Part shown: positions 8,668 through 17,314 of the stretch, in pieces
How the letters are laid out: each line of letters begins with the position of its first letter
Numbering within the stretch: the first letter of the stretch is position 1
Assembly (NCBI GenBank): GCA_900539175.1
Contig: UQAW01000032.1
Coordinates: 1-37,079, forward strand
Source: an uncultured Lachnospiraceae bacterium
GTDB taxonomy: Bacteria > Bacillota > Clostridia > Lachnospirales > Lachnospiraceae
Reading direction: 5' to 3'
DNA length: 37,079 nt
Notes under the pieces: generated by a model
Databases searched by the model: none
Told to the model about the DNA's origin: nothing
Seen by the model: only the letters and a program-made list of their open reading frames with translations
Position numbers and translations under genes: made by a program

Positions 8668-9647
8668 TTGAAATAGCTGCTATTATCCCTGAACGTAATA
8701 CAAAATCTTGTGTACGCCCCATAGTTACTTTCCACATAAATTTCATGTCCCAGTCTTTCTATAATTTTTGCCACCATATATAAACCCATTCCGGTTGACT
8801 TGTATCTTCCATTGTGATAATTACTCCCCGTAAACCCCTTCTCAAAAATTCTCCGGATATCTTTGTCCTGAATCCCCTCTCCATGATCCTCCACAAAAAG
8901 CTTTGTCCTATTCTCCTTCTTTTCTGTCCAGATTCGTATTACCGGATGTTCCTTTACATATTTTAAAGCATTATTCAGTAATTGGTCCAACACATAGACC
9001 AGCCATGCCGGATCTGTATAGACATGGATATCCTCTACTCGAACTTCCAGTTCAAACCCTTTCCGAATCAAGAAAAACTGGTTATTATGGATGGACGCTT
9101 TTACACATTCCGGCAGAAATACTGCCTTAACCTGTAAATCAAAAATACTGCTTTGTAATTTACACCCAAGCAGCATGGCATTGAGCTGCTGATTGATTCG
9201 CTCCAACTGCTCCCGCATCGACTTCTTAAGCTCCATGTCTTTGATTTTTTCATCCATCAAAAGACTTGCCGCCAATGGAATCTTCACTTCATGACACCAT
9301 TTTGCCACATAATCCTGCAAATCACAATTTTCCTCAAATCGTTCCTGTAATTGTGCCTCCAAAATCCGAACATCATGTTCTGCAATATCTTTATTCTCAA
9401 ATTCCGGGATTTCCCGGTAAATCATACTGCCGCACTGTAAGAGCTGCTTTTTCTCCCTTTCTCTTTTTCTGTAACCATATACATCAATGCCCATAAAAAT
9501 CAATGCGGCGGCGGCTGTCAGAAAATCAAGATAAAACAGATAGCCCACGTTCCGGTCATGCATCAGAAAGATAAAATAAAGATTAAATGCCAGGAACAAA
9601 AAGACACAGAGCAGATAATATTTCCCATTCTTTTTCCAATAATTCAT
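8661..9647 (-). CDS. BceS-type intramembrane-sensing histidine kinase
   Basis: A 328-residue sensor kinase. Two membrane helices (about 10-29 and 36-54) are joined by a very short loop, so there is no external sensing domain; such kinases take their signal from the BceAB transporter. The phosphorylated histidine is H119 in WCHEVKIPL. The N box (QLLNNALKY), DHGEGI and GRYKSTGMGLYMV ATP-binding motifs are intact. It overlaps the regulator gene by four bases (ATGA), giving coupled translation. Confidence 0.93.
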   Translation of the reverse strand: MNYWKKNGKYYLLCVFLFLAFNLYFIFLMHDRNVGYLFYLDFLTAAAALIFMGIDVYGYRKREREKKQLLQCGSMIYREIPEFENKDIAEHDVRILEAQLQERFEENCDLQDYVAKWCHEVKIPLAASLLMDEKIKDMELKKSMREQLERINQQLNAMLLGCKLQSSIFDLQVKAVFLPECVKASIHNNQFFLIRKGFELEVRVEDIHVYTDPAWLVYVLDQLLNNALKYVKEHPVIRIWTEKKENRTKLFVEDHGEGIQDKDIRRIFEKGFTGSNYHNGRYKSTGMGLYMVAKIIERLGHEIYVESNYGAYTRFCITFRDNSSYFNL

Positions 9648-10324
9648 GATATGAAATATCCCTGCCCTTTCTTCGTGTTTATGAGCTCCTCTCCACTGGC
9701 AGCTTTCAGCTTGCCCCGCAGCCTGCAGATCACCGTAGTAAGCGTTCCATCGGATACATATTCATCCGTATTCCACAGCTCCATCATAAGCTCCTCCCTG
9801 GTTACCACATCCGGTCTGTGCTCCAATAGTTTTGTAAGAATCTTTCTTTCCGACTTTGTCAGGTCAACCTCTTTTCCATCGACAAACATGGCCTGAGAAC
9901 CACATTCAAATATAAGATTTTGATTCAGGAAAATCTGTTCCTTTACTTTATATTGATAGGTCCTCCTTAAAACAGCTTCCATTTTCGCTTTCAGCAATTC
10001 CAGCCGAAACGGTTTTTCCACATAATCGTCTCCACCCTGGGCAATCGCCATAATCTGATCCCGGTCATCATTGCGGCTGCTGATAAAAAGGATGGGCACA
10101 TCCGAAATCTGCCGGATCTGACTGCACCAGTAAAATCCATCATAGTACGGCAGATTAATATCCAAAAGAATCAACTGTGGTCTATGAGCTGCAAATTCTC
10201 CAATAATATCGCTAAATTCCCTTGCAAGCACAAGCTCGTATCCCCATTTTTCAAGAAACAGACAAATTTCCTTTGCCAATACCTCATCATCTTCTACCAC
10301 CATAATTTTTACTCTTCTATCCAC
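9644..10324 (-). CDS. BceR-type response regulator, OmpR family
   Basis: 226 residues: a receiver domain (about 5-118, acidic pair E11/D12, phospho-acceptor D55 in LILLDINLP, K104 in EKPF) and a winged-helix DNA-binding domain (about 130-226, with SDGTLTTVICRLRGKL as recognition region). The start is GTG at 10324, preceded by AGAGGTGAT; the later ATG lacks a ribosome site. First gene of the Bce module. It should activate the transporter promoter at 8585-8628. Confidence 0.94.
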   Translation of the reverse strand: MDRRVKIMVVEDDEVLAKEICLFLEKWGYELVLAREFSDIIGEFAAHRPQLILLDINLPYYDGFYWCSQIRQISDVPILFISSRNDDRDQIMAIAQGGDDYVEKPFRLELLKAKMEAVLRRTYQYKVKEQIFLNQNLIFECGSQAMFVDGKEVDLTKSERKILTKLLEHRPDVVTREELMMELWNTDEYVSDGTLTTVICRLRGKLKAASGEELINTKKGQGYFIS

Positions 10325-10345
10325 TGATTAATCACCTCTTATGCC

Positions 10346-10351
10346 ATTATA
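10346..10351 (-). promoter_or_regulatory. -10 element for the bceRS-type genes
   Basis: TATAAT on the minus strand, 22 bases before the GTG start. The -35 region is poor. Confidence 0.45.
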
Positions 10352-10390
10352 CGTGTCTTTTGGTTTTAAGAAAAGCCAGAATCCACAATC

Positions 10391-11419
10391 TTACAATTTT
10401 GTAATCATGGACTGAACAGCAACATACACTTCTTCTGTATCCGCATCCGGATTGTTCAAAACGATCTTTTGTATTTCACGGGTCAGTACCAGATCCTCTC
10501 CCAGAAAGTCTGCCAGATCCTCCCCCTTGATTCCTCTCTTCGTGTTCTTTTTGATTATTTCAATCAACTTTTTAATCTTACCTTCCTCTATTCCCTTTTC
10601 TATTCCCTTTTCCATTCCCTTATTCATAGCCTCTTCCCGCTCCTGCTGCATATGACGCTCTTCGTTGTATTCAAATATACTCACCTTCAGCACCTCCGCT
10701 CTGTTCTTCCGCAGAAATTCCTCAAGAACCCCCTCTGCAATACACGCTGTAATAGCCTTCTCAACTGCCTGCGCAAAGCGAAGAACCTTGCTGTATTCCC
10801 GCACTTTATTAACAAAAATCATATAATCCTGCAGTGTTCTGCACTTTCCCATCAGTTCCCGGTTACAACCCGAATTAATATTCAATACATAAGTTTTTAA
10901 TTCCAGACACATCTCCCCACTGCAATGCTCAAATGCATCCGAAAGTCTCAATTCAGAATATTCCGGCATTTCTTCTGTTCCATTGTAAAACACCACAAAT
11001 TTCGGTTCCGGTATCTTTACCAGTCTGGTACCATAAAGATTTGCATCTTTCGTCAATTCGGAATAAATACTGGACACATACATTAAATTTCGCAACGGCA
11101 TATTCGGATTCTCTGTTGACTGGTGCTCATACAATGCCAACTGGTCATATACCAAAAACGACACATCATTTTTCATCCCGAGATAGATGGCATTTTCCAG
11201 TGTTGTCACAATCAGATCCTCTGGAGTTTTATAATCCGTGCCATTCATGGCATTGTACAATTCCAGAAATTCTTTCTTCTCTTTGAAAATCATACGAAAT
11301 ACTCTGTCTTTGTAGTTTCTAAACGGCATATGAGTCTCTTCCACTATCCACTTATTTTCGAACCCTTTAGAATTCTCCTGTATCTCTGGTAGATTTTTCA
11401 TCTTTTTGTCTTCTTTCAT
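10391..11419 (-). CDS. Rpn-family (PD-(D/E)XK nuclease/transposase-like) protein
   Basis: 342 residues. The N-terminal part (about 30-200) has the Rpn/YhgA-like pattern: KDRVFRMIFKEKKEFLELYNA, then NDVSFLVYDQLALYEHQ, which supplies the D...ExQ core of the PD-(D/E)XK fold, then PLRNLMYVSSIYSEL. The C-terminal part carries the low-complexity MEKGIEKGIEEG run typical of Lachnospiraceae members. E. coli relatives cut DNA and promote RecA-independent recombination. No terminal inverted repeats flank it, so I call it a resident gene, not an insertion sequence. The start follows AAAGGAGGAG. A promoter lies at 11587-11615, giving a leader of about 160 bases. Confidence 0.85.
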   Translation of the reverse strand: MKEDKKMKNLPEIQENSKGFENKWIVEETHMPFRNYKDRVFRMIFKEKKEFLELYNAMNGTDYKTPEDLIVTTLENAIYLGMKNDVSFLVYDQLALYEHQSTENPNMPLRNLMYVSSIYSELTKDANLYGTRLVKIPEPKFVVFYNGTEEMPEYSELRLSDAFEHCSGEMCLELKTYVLNINSGCNRELMGKCRTLQDYMIFVNKVREYSKVLRFAQAVEKAITACIAEGVLEEFLRKNRAEVLKVSIFEYNEERHMQQEREEAMNKGMEKGIEKGIEEGKIKKLIEIIKKNTKRGIKGEDLADFLGEDLVLTREIQKIVLNNPDADTEEVYVAVQSMITKL

Positions 11420-11586
11420 TCGACTCCTCCTTTAATTAATGTTTCGGGAGGATCTATCTTCACTCTTAGAATCCTCTCCGCATTTCTGTGAAAATAAGCA
11501 TTGAAAATTTCTAAGATTTTTGGAACTATAAACAGAAGATAGAATGGCTGATACCATTAGAATTCTAGAAACAAATGCTTAACTGT

Positions 11587-11615
11587 ATTATAGCACTCAT
11601 TCTGTAAAATGTCAT
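11587..11615 (-). promoter_or_regulatory. Sigma-A promoter for the Rpn-family gene
   Basis: Minus strand: ATGACA (11615-11610), 17 bases, TATAAT (11592-11587). Confidence 0.65.
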
Positions 11616-11630
11616 TCTTTTTCATAATGT

Positions 11631-11669
11631 AAAAAAACAGAGGATCTCAAATGTCCTGCGATCCCCCGT
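11631..11669 (-). terminator. Rho-independent terminator after metA
   Basis: Ten-base-pair stem (11660-11669 with 11637-11646, two G-U pairs) followed by a run of seven T on the minus strand. Confidence 0.85.
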
Positions 11670-11706
11670 CTATTTCATAATTTTATCTTTTGATATTTTG
11701 AATTTC

Positions 11707-12648
11707 TCAAAGCCCCTTAAAATCGCTGCTGAACGGAGTTCCGTCCAGATCATAGGGCGTCATCTGATAAACATAATAATTCAGCCAGTTTGTATACAAA
11801 TTATTGGCATGCGCTCTCCACATCAGATATGGTTTCACTGCCGGATCATCATTCTGATAATAATTTTGAGGAATCTGAATATCCAGTCCCTTGCTTTTAT
11901 CCCGCTTATATTCGCCGTCCAATGTCACCCGATCATACTCCGGATGACCCATCACAAAAATTTTCCTTCCTTCATCCGCCATTCCCAGGAAAAATCCTGC
12001 TTCCTCGGACTCTGCCAGTATCGTGATATTTCCGCAGGCACGGATCTCTTCTACCGGCACTTCCGTATGGCGGGAATGCGGTGCCAAAAATACATCATCA
12101 AATCCGCGGACCAGAGGAATCTTCCGGTTTGCCACCTTATGCCAGAACAGCCCAAACATCTTCTCCGGCAGCATCTGTTTCTGTAAACCATAAAAGTGAT
12201 AAAGACTTGCCTGTGCAGCCCAACACAAAAAGATCGTGGAAGTGACATGTTTTTCTGTCCAGTCCATAATCTGAACAAGTTCCTCCCAATAGTCCACTTC
12301 TTCAAAGGCAATCTGTTCCACCGGTGCTCCAGTGATAATCATACCATCAAAATAATTATTCTTTACATCGCAAAAATGCTCATAGAACTTATTCAGATGA
12401 CTTGCCTGTGTATTCTTTGATTCATGGCTGGACATCGCCATAAAGGTCACATCCACCTGCAACGGTGTATTGGACAGCGAACGCAGAAGCTGCAGCTCCG
12501 TCTCCTCCTTCAGCGGCATCAGATTTAATATTAAAATACGGATGGGACGGATATCCTGATGAAGCGCCCTCGTCTCATCCATTACAAATATATTCTCTTT
12601 TTCCAGTATTTCTTTTGCTGGTAAATCACTTTGAATCTTAATCGGCAT
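11707..12648 (-). CDS. metA: Homoserine O-acyltransferase (MetA family), predicted acetyl-CoA user
   Basis: Activates homoserine for methionine synthesis. The 313 residues contain the full MetA catalytic set: C142 in LCWAAQ, H235 and E237 in GHPEYD. Residue 111 is glutamate (TGAPVEQ); in characterised MetA proteins Glu here goes with acetyl-CoA and Gly (as in E. coli) with succinyl-CoA, so I predict O-acetylhomoserine as product. The gene lies 54 bases after the cardiolipin synthase gene, with TACAAT at 12694-12699 (read minus) as a possible own -10. No SAM or T-box riboswitch is visible. It ends at the terminator at 11631-11669. Confidence 0.95.
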   Translation of the reverse strand: MPIKIQSDLPAKEILEKENIFVMDETRALHQDIRPIRILILNLMPLKEETELQLLRSLSNTPLQVDVTFMAMSSHESKNTQASHLNKFYEHFCDVKNNYFDGMIITGAPVEQIAFEEVDYWEELVQIMDWTEKHVTSTIFLCWAAQASLYHFYGLQKQMLPEKMFGLFWHKVANRKIPLVRGFDDVFLAPHSRHTEVPVEEIRACGNITILAESEEAGFFLGMADEGRKIFVMGHPEYDRVTLDGEYKRDKSKGLDIQIPQNYYQNDDPAVKPYLMWRAHANNLYTNWLNYYVYQMTPYDLDGTPFSSDFKGL

Positions 12649-12702
12649 CGTCTAACTCTCCTTCCCTCCCGATACATCTCTTTAAAAACTATTGTACCAC
12701 AC

Positions 12703-14340
12703 TTACATCAGCGGCGCAAACAGCCGCAGCACTCTGCCCATGATCTTCATTCCGATCTTCTCTTTCCTGCACATCTCCAATGTTATCTTCCGGCATTTCT
12801 GCAACGTCTCCTGAATATCCTGCTCAATCTCCGCAATGGCAGGCACCTGATACAGATAGGTGGCACATTCAAAATGCAGATACAGACTGCGGTAATCCAG
12901 ATTCACAGTTCCTACCACCGCCCGCTCATCATCACTTACAAATACTTTGGCATGAACAAACCCCGGCGTATATTCAAAAATTTTAACTCCTGCCCGGATC
13001 AACCCGGGATAATACGTCTTCGCCAGAGCAAAGGCATACTTCTTATCCGGAATATGGGGCATAATAATCGTCACATCCACACCACGCTTTGCCGCAAAGG
13101 TCAGGGCGGTAATCATCTCCTGATCCAGAATCAGATATGGCGTCATGATATGTACATAATTGACTGCCCTGTTTATGATATCAAGATAAATATTCTCCGC
13201 CAGATTCTCATTGTCAACAGGGCTGTCTCCATACGGCATGACATATCCACAGCCCGAAGCCGCTTTTGTACGAATCTCCACATCCAGATACTTACCGTAA
13301 TCCTCTTCTTCCCGCTCTGTAATATTCCACATCTGAAGAAACATCATCGTAAAACTTCTTACCGCTTCTCCTTCCACCATGACAGCGGTATCTTTCCAGT
13401 GTCCAAAGCGGACTTTCCGGTTAATATACTCATCCGCCAGATTCACACCCCCGGTAAATGCCACCTGACCATCGATCACCAGAATCTTTCTGTGATCCCG
13501 GTTGTTCTGCATGGTAGACAATGCCGGCCGGATCGGTGAAAACATCTTACACCGAATTCCCAGTTTTTCCAACTGACCGGGATATCGGTATGGAAGCAGC
13601 ACCAGACTGCACATGCCGTCATACATCATGCGCACCTCCACTCCCTGCTGTGCTTTCCGCTGAAGAACTTCCAGAATCCGCCCCCACATATATCCTTCCT
13701 GTACAATAAAATATTCCAAAAAGATGAAATGCTCTGCCTTTTCCAGTTGCATCAACATTTCCTCGAACTTTTTCTCGCCAAGTGGAAAATATGTGACAGA
13801 AGTCCGGTCATATACCGGAAAGTCCCCGATATCAAATCCATACTGTGCCAATCGCTCTTCTGCTGGATTCTTCTCTTTCAGCTCCTGCAAGACTTCCGGT
13901 CTTTGTTTTGCAAACTTTCTGGTCTCTTCAATCAGCACGGACAACCTCTGGTGCAGAATCCGGTATCCCACCTGACTTTGCACAAACAGATAACATAATC
14001 CGCCGAAGAACGGAACCAGAAGCACCGGAACCAGCCAGGCAATCTGGAATCCCTGATTATCCTCTCTGTTGATAATAATAATCGCAATAAACAGTGCGAA
14101 CAGTGAATACCCGCCAAAAACATATACCAAATGCTGCCGCAGCGCTCCAAACCCCAGAAAAAGCACCAGCATCTGCAGAAGAATCGACAGGATCACAATC
14201 CCGGTTCTTCCAAATACGATATGCATGAATCCCCGCTTTCCCTTCTGCAATGTAATAACCTTTGCTCTTGCCGGGTCTTTTTTATCTGTATTGCACCTCT
14301 CTGGCTCCAAACCATTCCTTTTCTTTGGACAGCCATTCAT
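12703..14340 (-). CDS. cls: Cardiolipin synthase (phospholipase D family)
   Basis: Joins two phosphatidylglycerols into cardiolipin at the membrane. Two N-terminal membrane helices are followed by two HKD phosphodiesterase motifs, HRKILVIDGQVAFTGG (about residue 265) and HAKVFVSDDERAVVGT (about 450). ATG at 14340 gives 545 residues. GTG at 14349 and ATG at 14226 (507 residues, close to family norm, with AAGGGAAAGCGGGG upstream) are alternatives; the extra N-terminal stretch is charged and looks unlike the family. It follows the ligase gene by about 70 bases without a terminator, so likely the same transcript. Confidence 0.92.
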   Translation of the reverse strand: MNGCPKKRNGLEPERCNTDKKDPARAKVITLQKGKRGFMHIVFGRTGIVILSILLQMLVLFLGFGALRQHLVYVFGGYSLFALFIAIIIINREDNQGFQIAWLVPVLLVPFFGGLCYLFVQSQVGYRILHQRLSVLIEETRKFAKQRPEVLQELKEKNPAEERLAQYGFDIGDFPVYDRTSVTYFPLGEKKFEEMLMQLEKAEHFIFLEYFIVQEGYMWGRILEVLQRKAQQGVEVRMMYDGMCSLVLLPYRYPGQLEKLGIRCKMFSPIRPALSTMQNNRDHRKILVIDGQVAFTGGVNLADEYINRKVRFGHWKDTAVMVEGEAVRSFTMMFLQMWNITEREEEDYGKYLDVEIRTKAASGCGYVMPYGDSPVDNENLAENIYLDIINRAVNYVHIMTPYLILDQEMITALTFAAKRGVDVTIIMPHIPDKKYAFALAKTYYPGLIRAGVKIFEYTPGFVHAKVFVSDDERAVVGTVNLDYRSLYLHFECATYLYQVPAIAEIEQDIQETLQKCRKITLEMCRKEKIGMKIMGRVLRLFAPLM

Positions 14341-14412
14341 CTTCCTCACCTTACCTTATCGTAAAAACTGTAATTCTCCTCAGCGTACCGGATGATTGCC
14401 TCTTTTCCCGAT

Positions 14413-16362
14413 CTACTGCAGCATCTGTAAAAAATCTTCTTCAGAAAGAATCGGGATATTTAATGCTTTCGCTTTCTTATTCTTGGAAGAATTAGATGCC
14501 GTATCATTATTGATCAGATAATTTGTTTTGGACGTCACACTCCCGGTCACTTTGCCGCCCTGTGTTTCAATCACATTCTTCAATTCACTACGGTTTGCAA
14601 AATGCTCCACACTCCCGGTGATTACAAATGTCATCCCTTTCAGCTTCTGTTCTTCTGCCTGTGCGGCTGCCTCAAATTCCAGATACTGCAGTACATGCTC
14701 CAATCTGCGCATATTTTCCTCTTTACGGAAAAATTCTGCCACACTCCCGGCAATCACTTCACCGATCCCGTCAATTGCACTGAGTTCTTCCAAATCCGCT
14801 CTGCGAATACGTTCCAGATCCTGATCGAACTCCCGGCAGATCATCTTTGCATTCGCCACTCCGATGTTCGGTATCCCCAGACCATAAATCAATCTGGGCA
14901 GCGTCGTCTTTCTGGCATTCTGTATGGCCTGCCATAACTTCTGCCAGGATTTTTCACCGAAACCATCCATCGCTTTAATCTCTTCCTCATAACGGTTCAA
15001 TTCAAAGATATCGCCCAATTCATGAATCATTCCATGAGCCATGAACTTTTCAAGCGTTGCTTCCGACATCCCATCGATATTGAGTGCATCACGGCTGGCA
15101 AACAGGGTAAATGACTTCATCTGCTTCGCCGGACATTCCGGGTTTGCGCAGGAAAGTGTCTCCACGTCATTTACACTGGAGATTTCCGCAGGACCGCCGC
15201 ACGCCGGACAATGCTTCGGAATCTCTTTTACTCCGCTTTTCGTCAGATTTTCCGCGATCTGCGGTATAATCATATTTGCTTTATAGACCAGAATTCTGTC
15301 ACCGATTCCAAGCTCCAATTCCTTCATAATGCTTACATTGTGAACACTGGCCCTTGAAACGGTAGTTCCCTCCAATTCCACCGGCTCGAAAATCGCCACA
15401 GGATTAATTAAACCTGTGCGTGATGGACTCCACTCGATTTCCTTCAATATCGTCTCCCTTTGCTCATCCGCCCACTTAAAAGCATAGGCATTCCGCGGGA
15501 ATTTTGCCGTACTCCCCAGAGATTCCCCATAGGCAATATCATCATAAATGGCAACAAGACCATCCGAAGGAAAATCATTCTCTGTAATCCTAGTACTGAA
15601 ATACTCCATCGCCTTATCCAGAGTCTGCGCTGTCACCAACCGTTCTTCTACAGTTTCAAAGCCCTGCTCCTTCAACCATTCCATCTGGCAGGCTCTGGAA
15701 TTCTGAAAATCCACTCCCTCTGCACGCACCAGTGAAAATGCAAAAAAGCGCACCTGACGTTTGGCTGTAATCTCATTATTCAGCTGGCGTACCGATCCGC
15801 TGCACAGATTTCTGGGGTTCTTATATTTCGCATCCACATCTTCAATCCCGGCATTGATTTTCTCAAAATCAGAGTACGTAATAATTGCTTCGCCCCTGAG
15901 AATCACTTCCCCTTCATAAGGAATCTTCAGAGGAATATTCTGGAACACCCTGGCATTATTCGTCACAACCTCTCCGATCACTCCGTTTCCCCGGGTAACC
16001 GCCTTAACCAAATGTCCTCCCTGGTAAGTCAGGACTACGGTAAGTCCGTCCATCTTCCACGAAAGCAGTGTTTTCTGATCTCCGATAAACGTCCGAAGCG
16101 CCTCCACATCCTTCGTCTTGTCCAGAGAAAGCATGGGAGACTCATGACGCTCTTTCGGCAGTTCATCTACTGCCTCATATCCAACTTCCTGAGTCGGGGA
16201 ATTGGCAAGAACCATACCTGTCTCCTGCTCCAATGCTTCCAGTTCCTCATATAACTTATCATATTCCAGGTTACTCATGATTTCCCTGTCTTCCGCATAA
16301 TACGCTTTTCTTGCCTCATTCAGCTGGACCACCAGACTTTTGATTCTCTCTGTCTTATTCAT
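14413..16362 (-). CDS. ligA: NAD-dependent DNA ligase, divergent LigA
   Basis: 649 residues. Order: NAD-binding Ia region (AYYAEDREIMSNLEYDKL, about 20), adenylation domain with catalytic K103 in KMDGL, OB fold (about 310-380), four-cysteine zinc finger (CPACGG and CANPECPA, about 385-415), helix-hairpin-helix region (420-560), BRCT domain (about 570-649). The motifs diverge from canonical LigA: RGNGVIGEVV (usually RGDGxxGEDV) and KMDGLTVVL (usually KIDGLAI). Catalytic K103, D105, R124 and E131 remain, so activity is expected. It may be a second ligase beside a canonical one elsewhere. It overlaps the pseudouridine synthase gene by eight bases. Confidence 0.9.
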   Translation of the reverse strand: MNKTERIKSLVVQLNEARKAYYAEDREIMSNLEYDKLYEELEALEQETGMVLANSPTQEVGYEAVDELPKERHESPMLSLDKTKDVEALRTFIGDQKTLLSWKMDGLTVVLTYQGGHLVKAVTRGNGVIGEVVTNNARVFQNIPLKIPYEGEVILRGEAIITYSDFEKINAGIEDVDAKYKNPRNLCSGSVRQLNNEITAKRQVRFFAFSLVRAEGVDFQNSRACQMEWLKEQGFETVEERLVTAQTLDKAMEYFSTRITENDFPSDGLVAIYDDIAYGESLGSTAKFPRNAYAFKWADEQRETILKEIEWSPSRTGLINPVAIFEPVELEGTTVSRASVHNVSIMKELELGIGDRILVYKANMIIPQIAENLTKSGVKEIPKHCPACGGPAEISSVNDVETLSCANPECPAKQMKSFTLFASRDALNIDGMSEATLEKFMAHGMIHELGDIFELNRYEEEIKAMDGFGEKSWQKLWQAIQNARKTTLPRLIYGLGIPNIGVANAKMICREFDQDLERIRRADLEELSAIDGIGEVIAGSVAEFFRKEENMRRLEHVLQYLEFEAAAQAEEQKLKGMTFVITGSVEHFANRSELKNVIETQGGKVTGSVTSKTNYLINNDTASNSSKNKKAKALNIPILSEEDFLQMLQ

Positions 16363-17080
16363 CCTTCATTCCTCTTTCACTTTTGCCGGTCAGCACCTTT
16401 AGTTCTGCCAGTTCTTTCCCACTCAACGCCCGATATACTCCCGGTTTCAAATCTCCCAACAGGATATTCATCACGCGGATTCGTTTCAGGGCAGTTACAT
16501 GATAACCCAAAACTTCACACATTCTCCGAATCTGACGGTTCAATCCCTGTGTTAAAATAATATGGAATTCCCGGGACCCCGTCTTCTCCACCTTACATGC
16601 CCTGGTTTTTACCCCCAACTCCTTAAGATAGATTCCGCCAGCCATCCTTTTCAGAAACCGCTCATCCACCTCTTTGTCGACCTGAACCACATATTCCTTC
16701 TCATGGTAATTTCTGGCGCGCATCATCTGATTGATCATTTCCCCATCATTCGTCAGGATCAGAAGCCCTTCTGACTCTTTATCCAGCCGCCCCGCATACG
16801 TCACACGCTCCGGATAGGAAAATGCCCTGAAAAGGTTATGCTTTTCCTTTTTCTCGAATGTACACACAATTCCCCTGGGTTTATAATACGCCAGGTAAAT
16901 CCGTCCCACGCCGCTTTTCACCTCTCTGCCGTCGACCATCACACATGCCTGTTCTGAAATCTGTATTCCAACTTCTGCATTCCGGCCATCGACCATCACC
17001 CTGCCGGCTTCTATCATCCGGTCAGCTTCACGTCTGGAACAGACACCGGCATCACTTAAGTATTTGTTTAAACGTATCAT
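16355..17080 (-). CDS. RsuA/RluF-family pseudouridine synthase
   Basis: 241 residues: an N-terminal S4 RNA-binding domain (about 1-50, LNKYLSDAGVCSRREADRMI) and the RsuA catalytic domain with the nucleophilic aspartate in GRLDKESEGLL (near 100) and the GLNRQIRRMCEVLGY motif (near 190). It isomerises a uridine in rRNA; the target (RluF-like 23S or RsuA-like 16S site) cannot be settled by eye. ATG at 17080 is chosen because GGGAATAGG lies eight bases upstream; a GTG three codons earlier is weaker. First gene of a likely rsuA-ligA-cls-metA run. Confidence 0.9.
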   Translation of the reverse strand: MIRLNKYLSDAGVCSRREADRMIEAGRVMVDGRNAEVGIQISEQACVMVDGREVKSGVGRIYLAYYKPRGIVCTFEKKEKHNLFRAFSYPERVTYAGRLDKESEGLLILTNDGEMINQMMRARNYHEKEYVVQVDKEVDERFLKRMAGGIYLKELGVKTRACKVEKTGSREFHIILTQGLNRQIRRMCEVLGYHVTALKRIRVMNILLGDLKPGVYRALSGKELAELKVLTGKSERGMKDE

Positions 17081-17119
17081 ATCATACACCTATTCCCAAA
17101 TATACACTGTAAACGGACA

Positions 17120-17164
17120 GGGGTTGTAACAGTAAAATCCCCCGGATTTTACAATAACAACCCC
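17120..17164. repeat. Two-stage inverted repeat upstream of the pseudouridine synthase gene
   Basis: Outer arms GGGGTTGT/ACAACCCC (17120-17127, 17157-17164) and inner arms GTAAAATCC/GGATTTTAC (17132-17140, 17144-17152), all perfect, separated by AACA and AATA. There is an AAACGGACA just to its left (17111) and another at the F2 repeat to its right (17189), so it may be part of a composite element. No convincing U-tract in either direction. Confidence 0.65.
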
Positions 17165-17188
17165 TTTCTTATACAAACTATTCGATTC

Positions 17189-17243
17189 AAACGGACATAT
17201 CTGCTAACGCAGACATCACCATATAGGAAAGTCAGATGCTCTC
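17189..17243 (+). repeat. F2 repeat, degenerate copy a
   Basis: Begins AAACGGACATATCTGC and aligns with the F2 copies at 18341, 36828 and 37027 through GAAAGTCAGATGCTC. It lacks the second hairpin and has mismatches in the first. Confidence 0.7.
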
Positions 17244-17248
17244 TGATA

Positions 17249-17308
17249 AGGAACTGTAGAAAAATAATAGGCAAGTCAAGATGCATGAGCTATTTTCCTA
17301 CAGTTCCT
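17249..17308. repeat. Long inverted repeat between two minus-strand genes
   Basis: Arms AGGAACTGTAG (17249-17259) and CTACAGTTCCT (17298-17308) are perfect and extend inward through A/T-rich bases. It lies just past the stop codon of the gene at 17315 and could protect or end that transcript, though there is no U-run after it. Confidence 0.6.
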
Positions 17309-17314
17309 AAATAT

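Noticed and set aside
10391..11419. Rpn-family gene as an insertion sequence.
   Set aside because: No terminal inverted repeats or target duplication flank it, and it has its own promoter and ribosome site; treated as a resident gene.
12649..12702. SAM riboswitch upstream of metA.
   Set aside because: The gap is 54 bases, too short, and shows no riboswitch-like folding.
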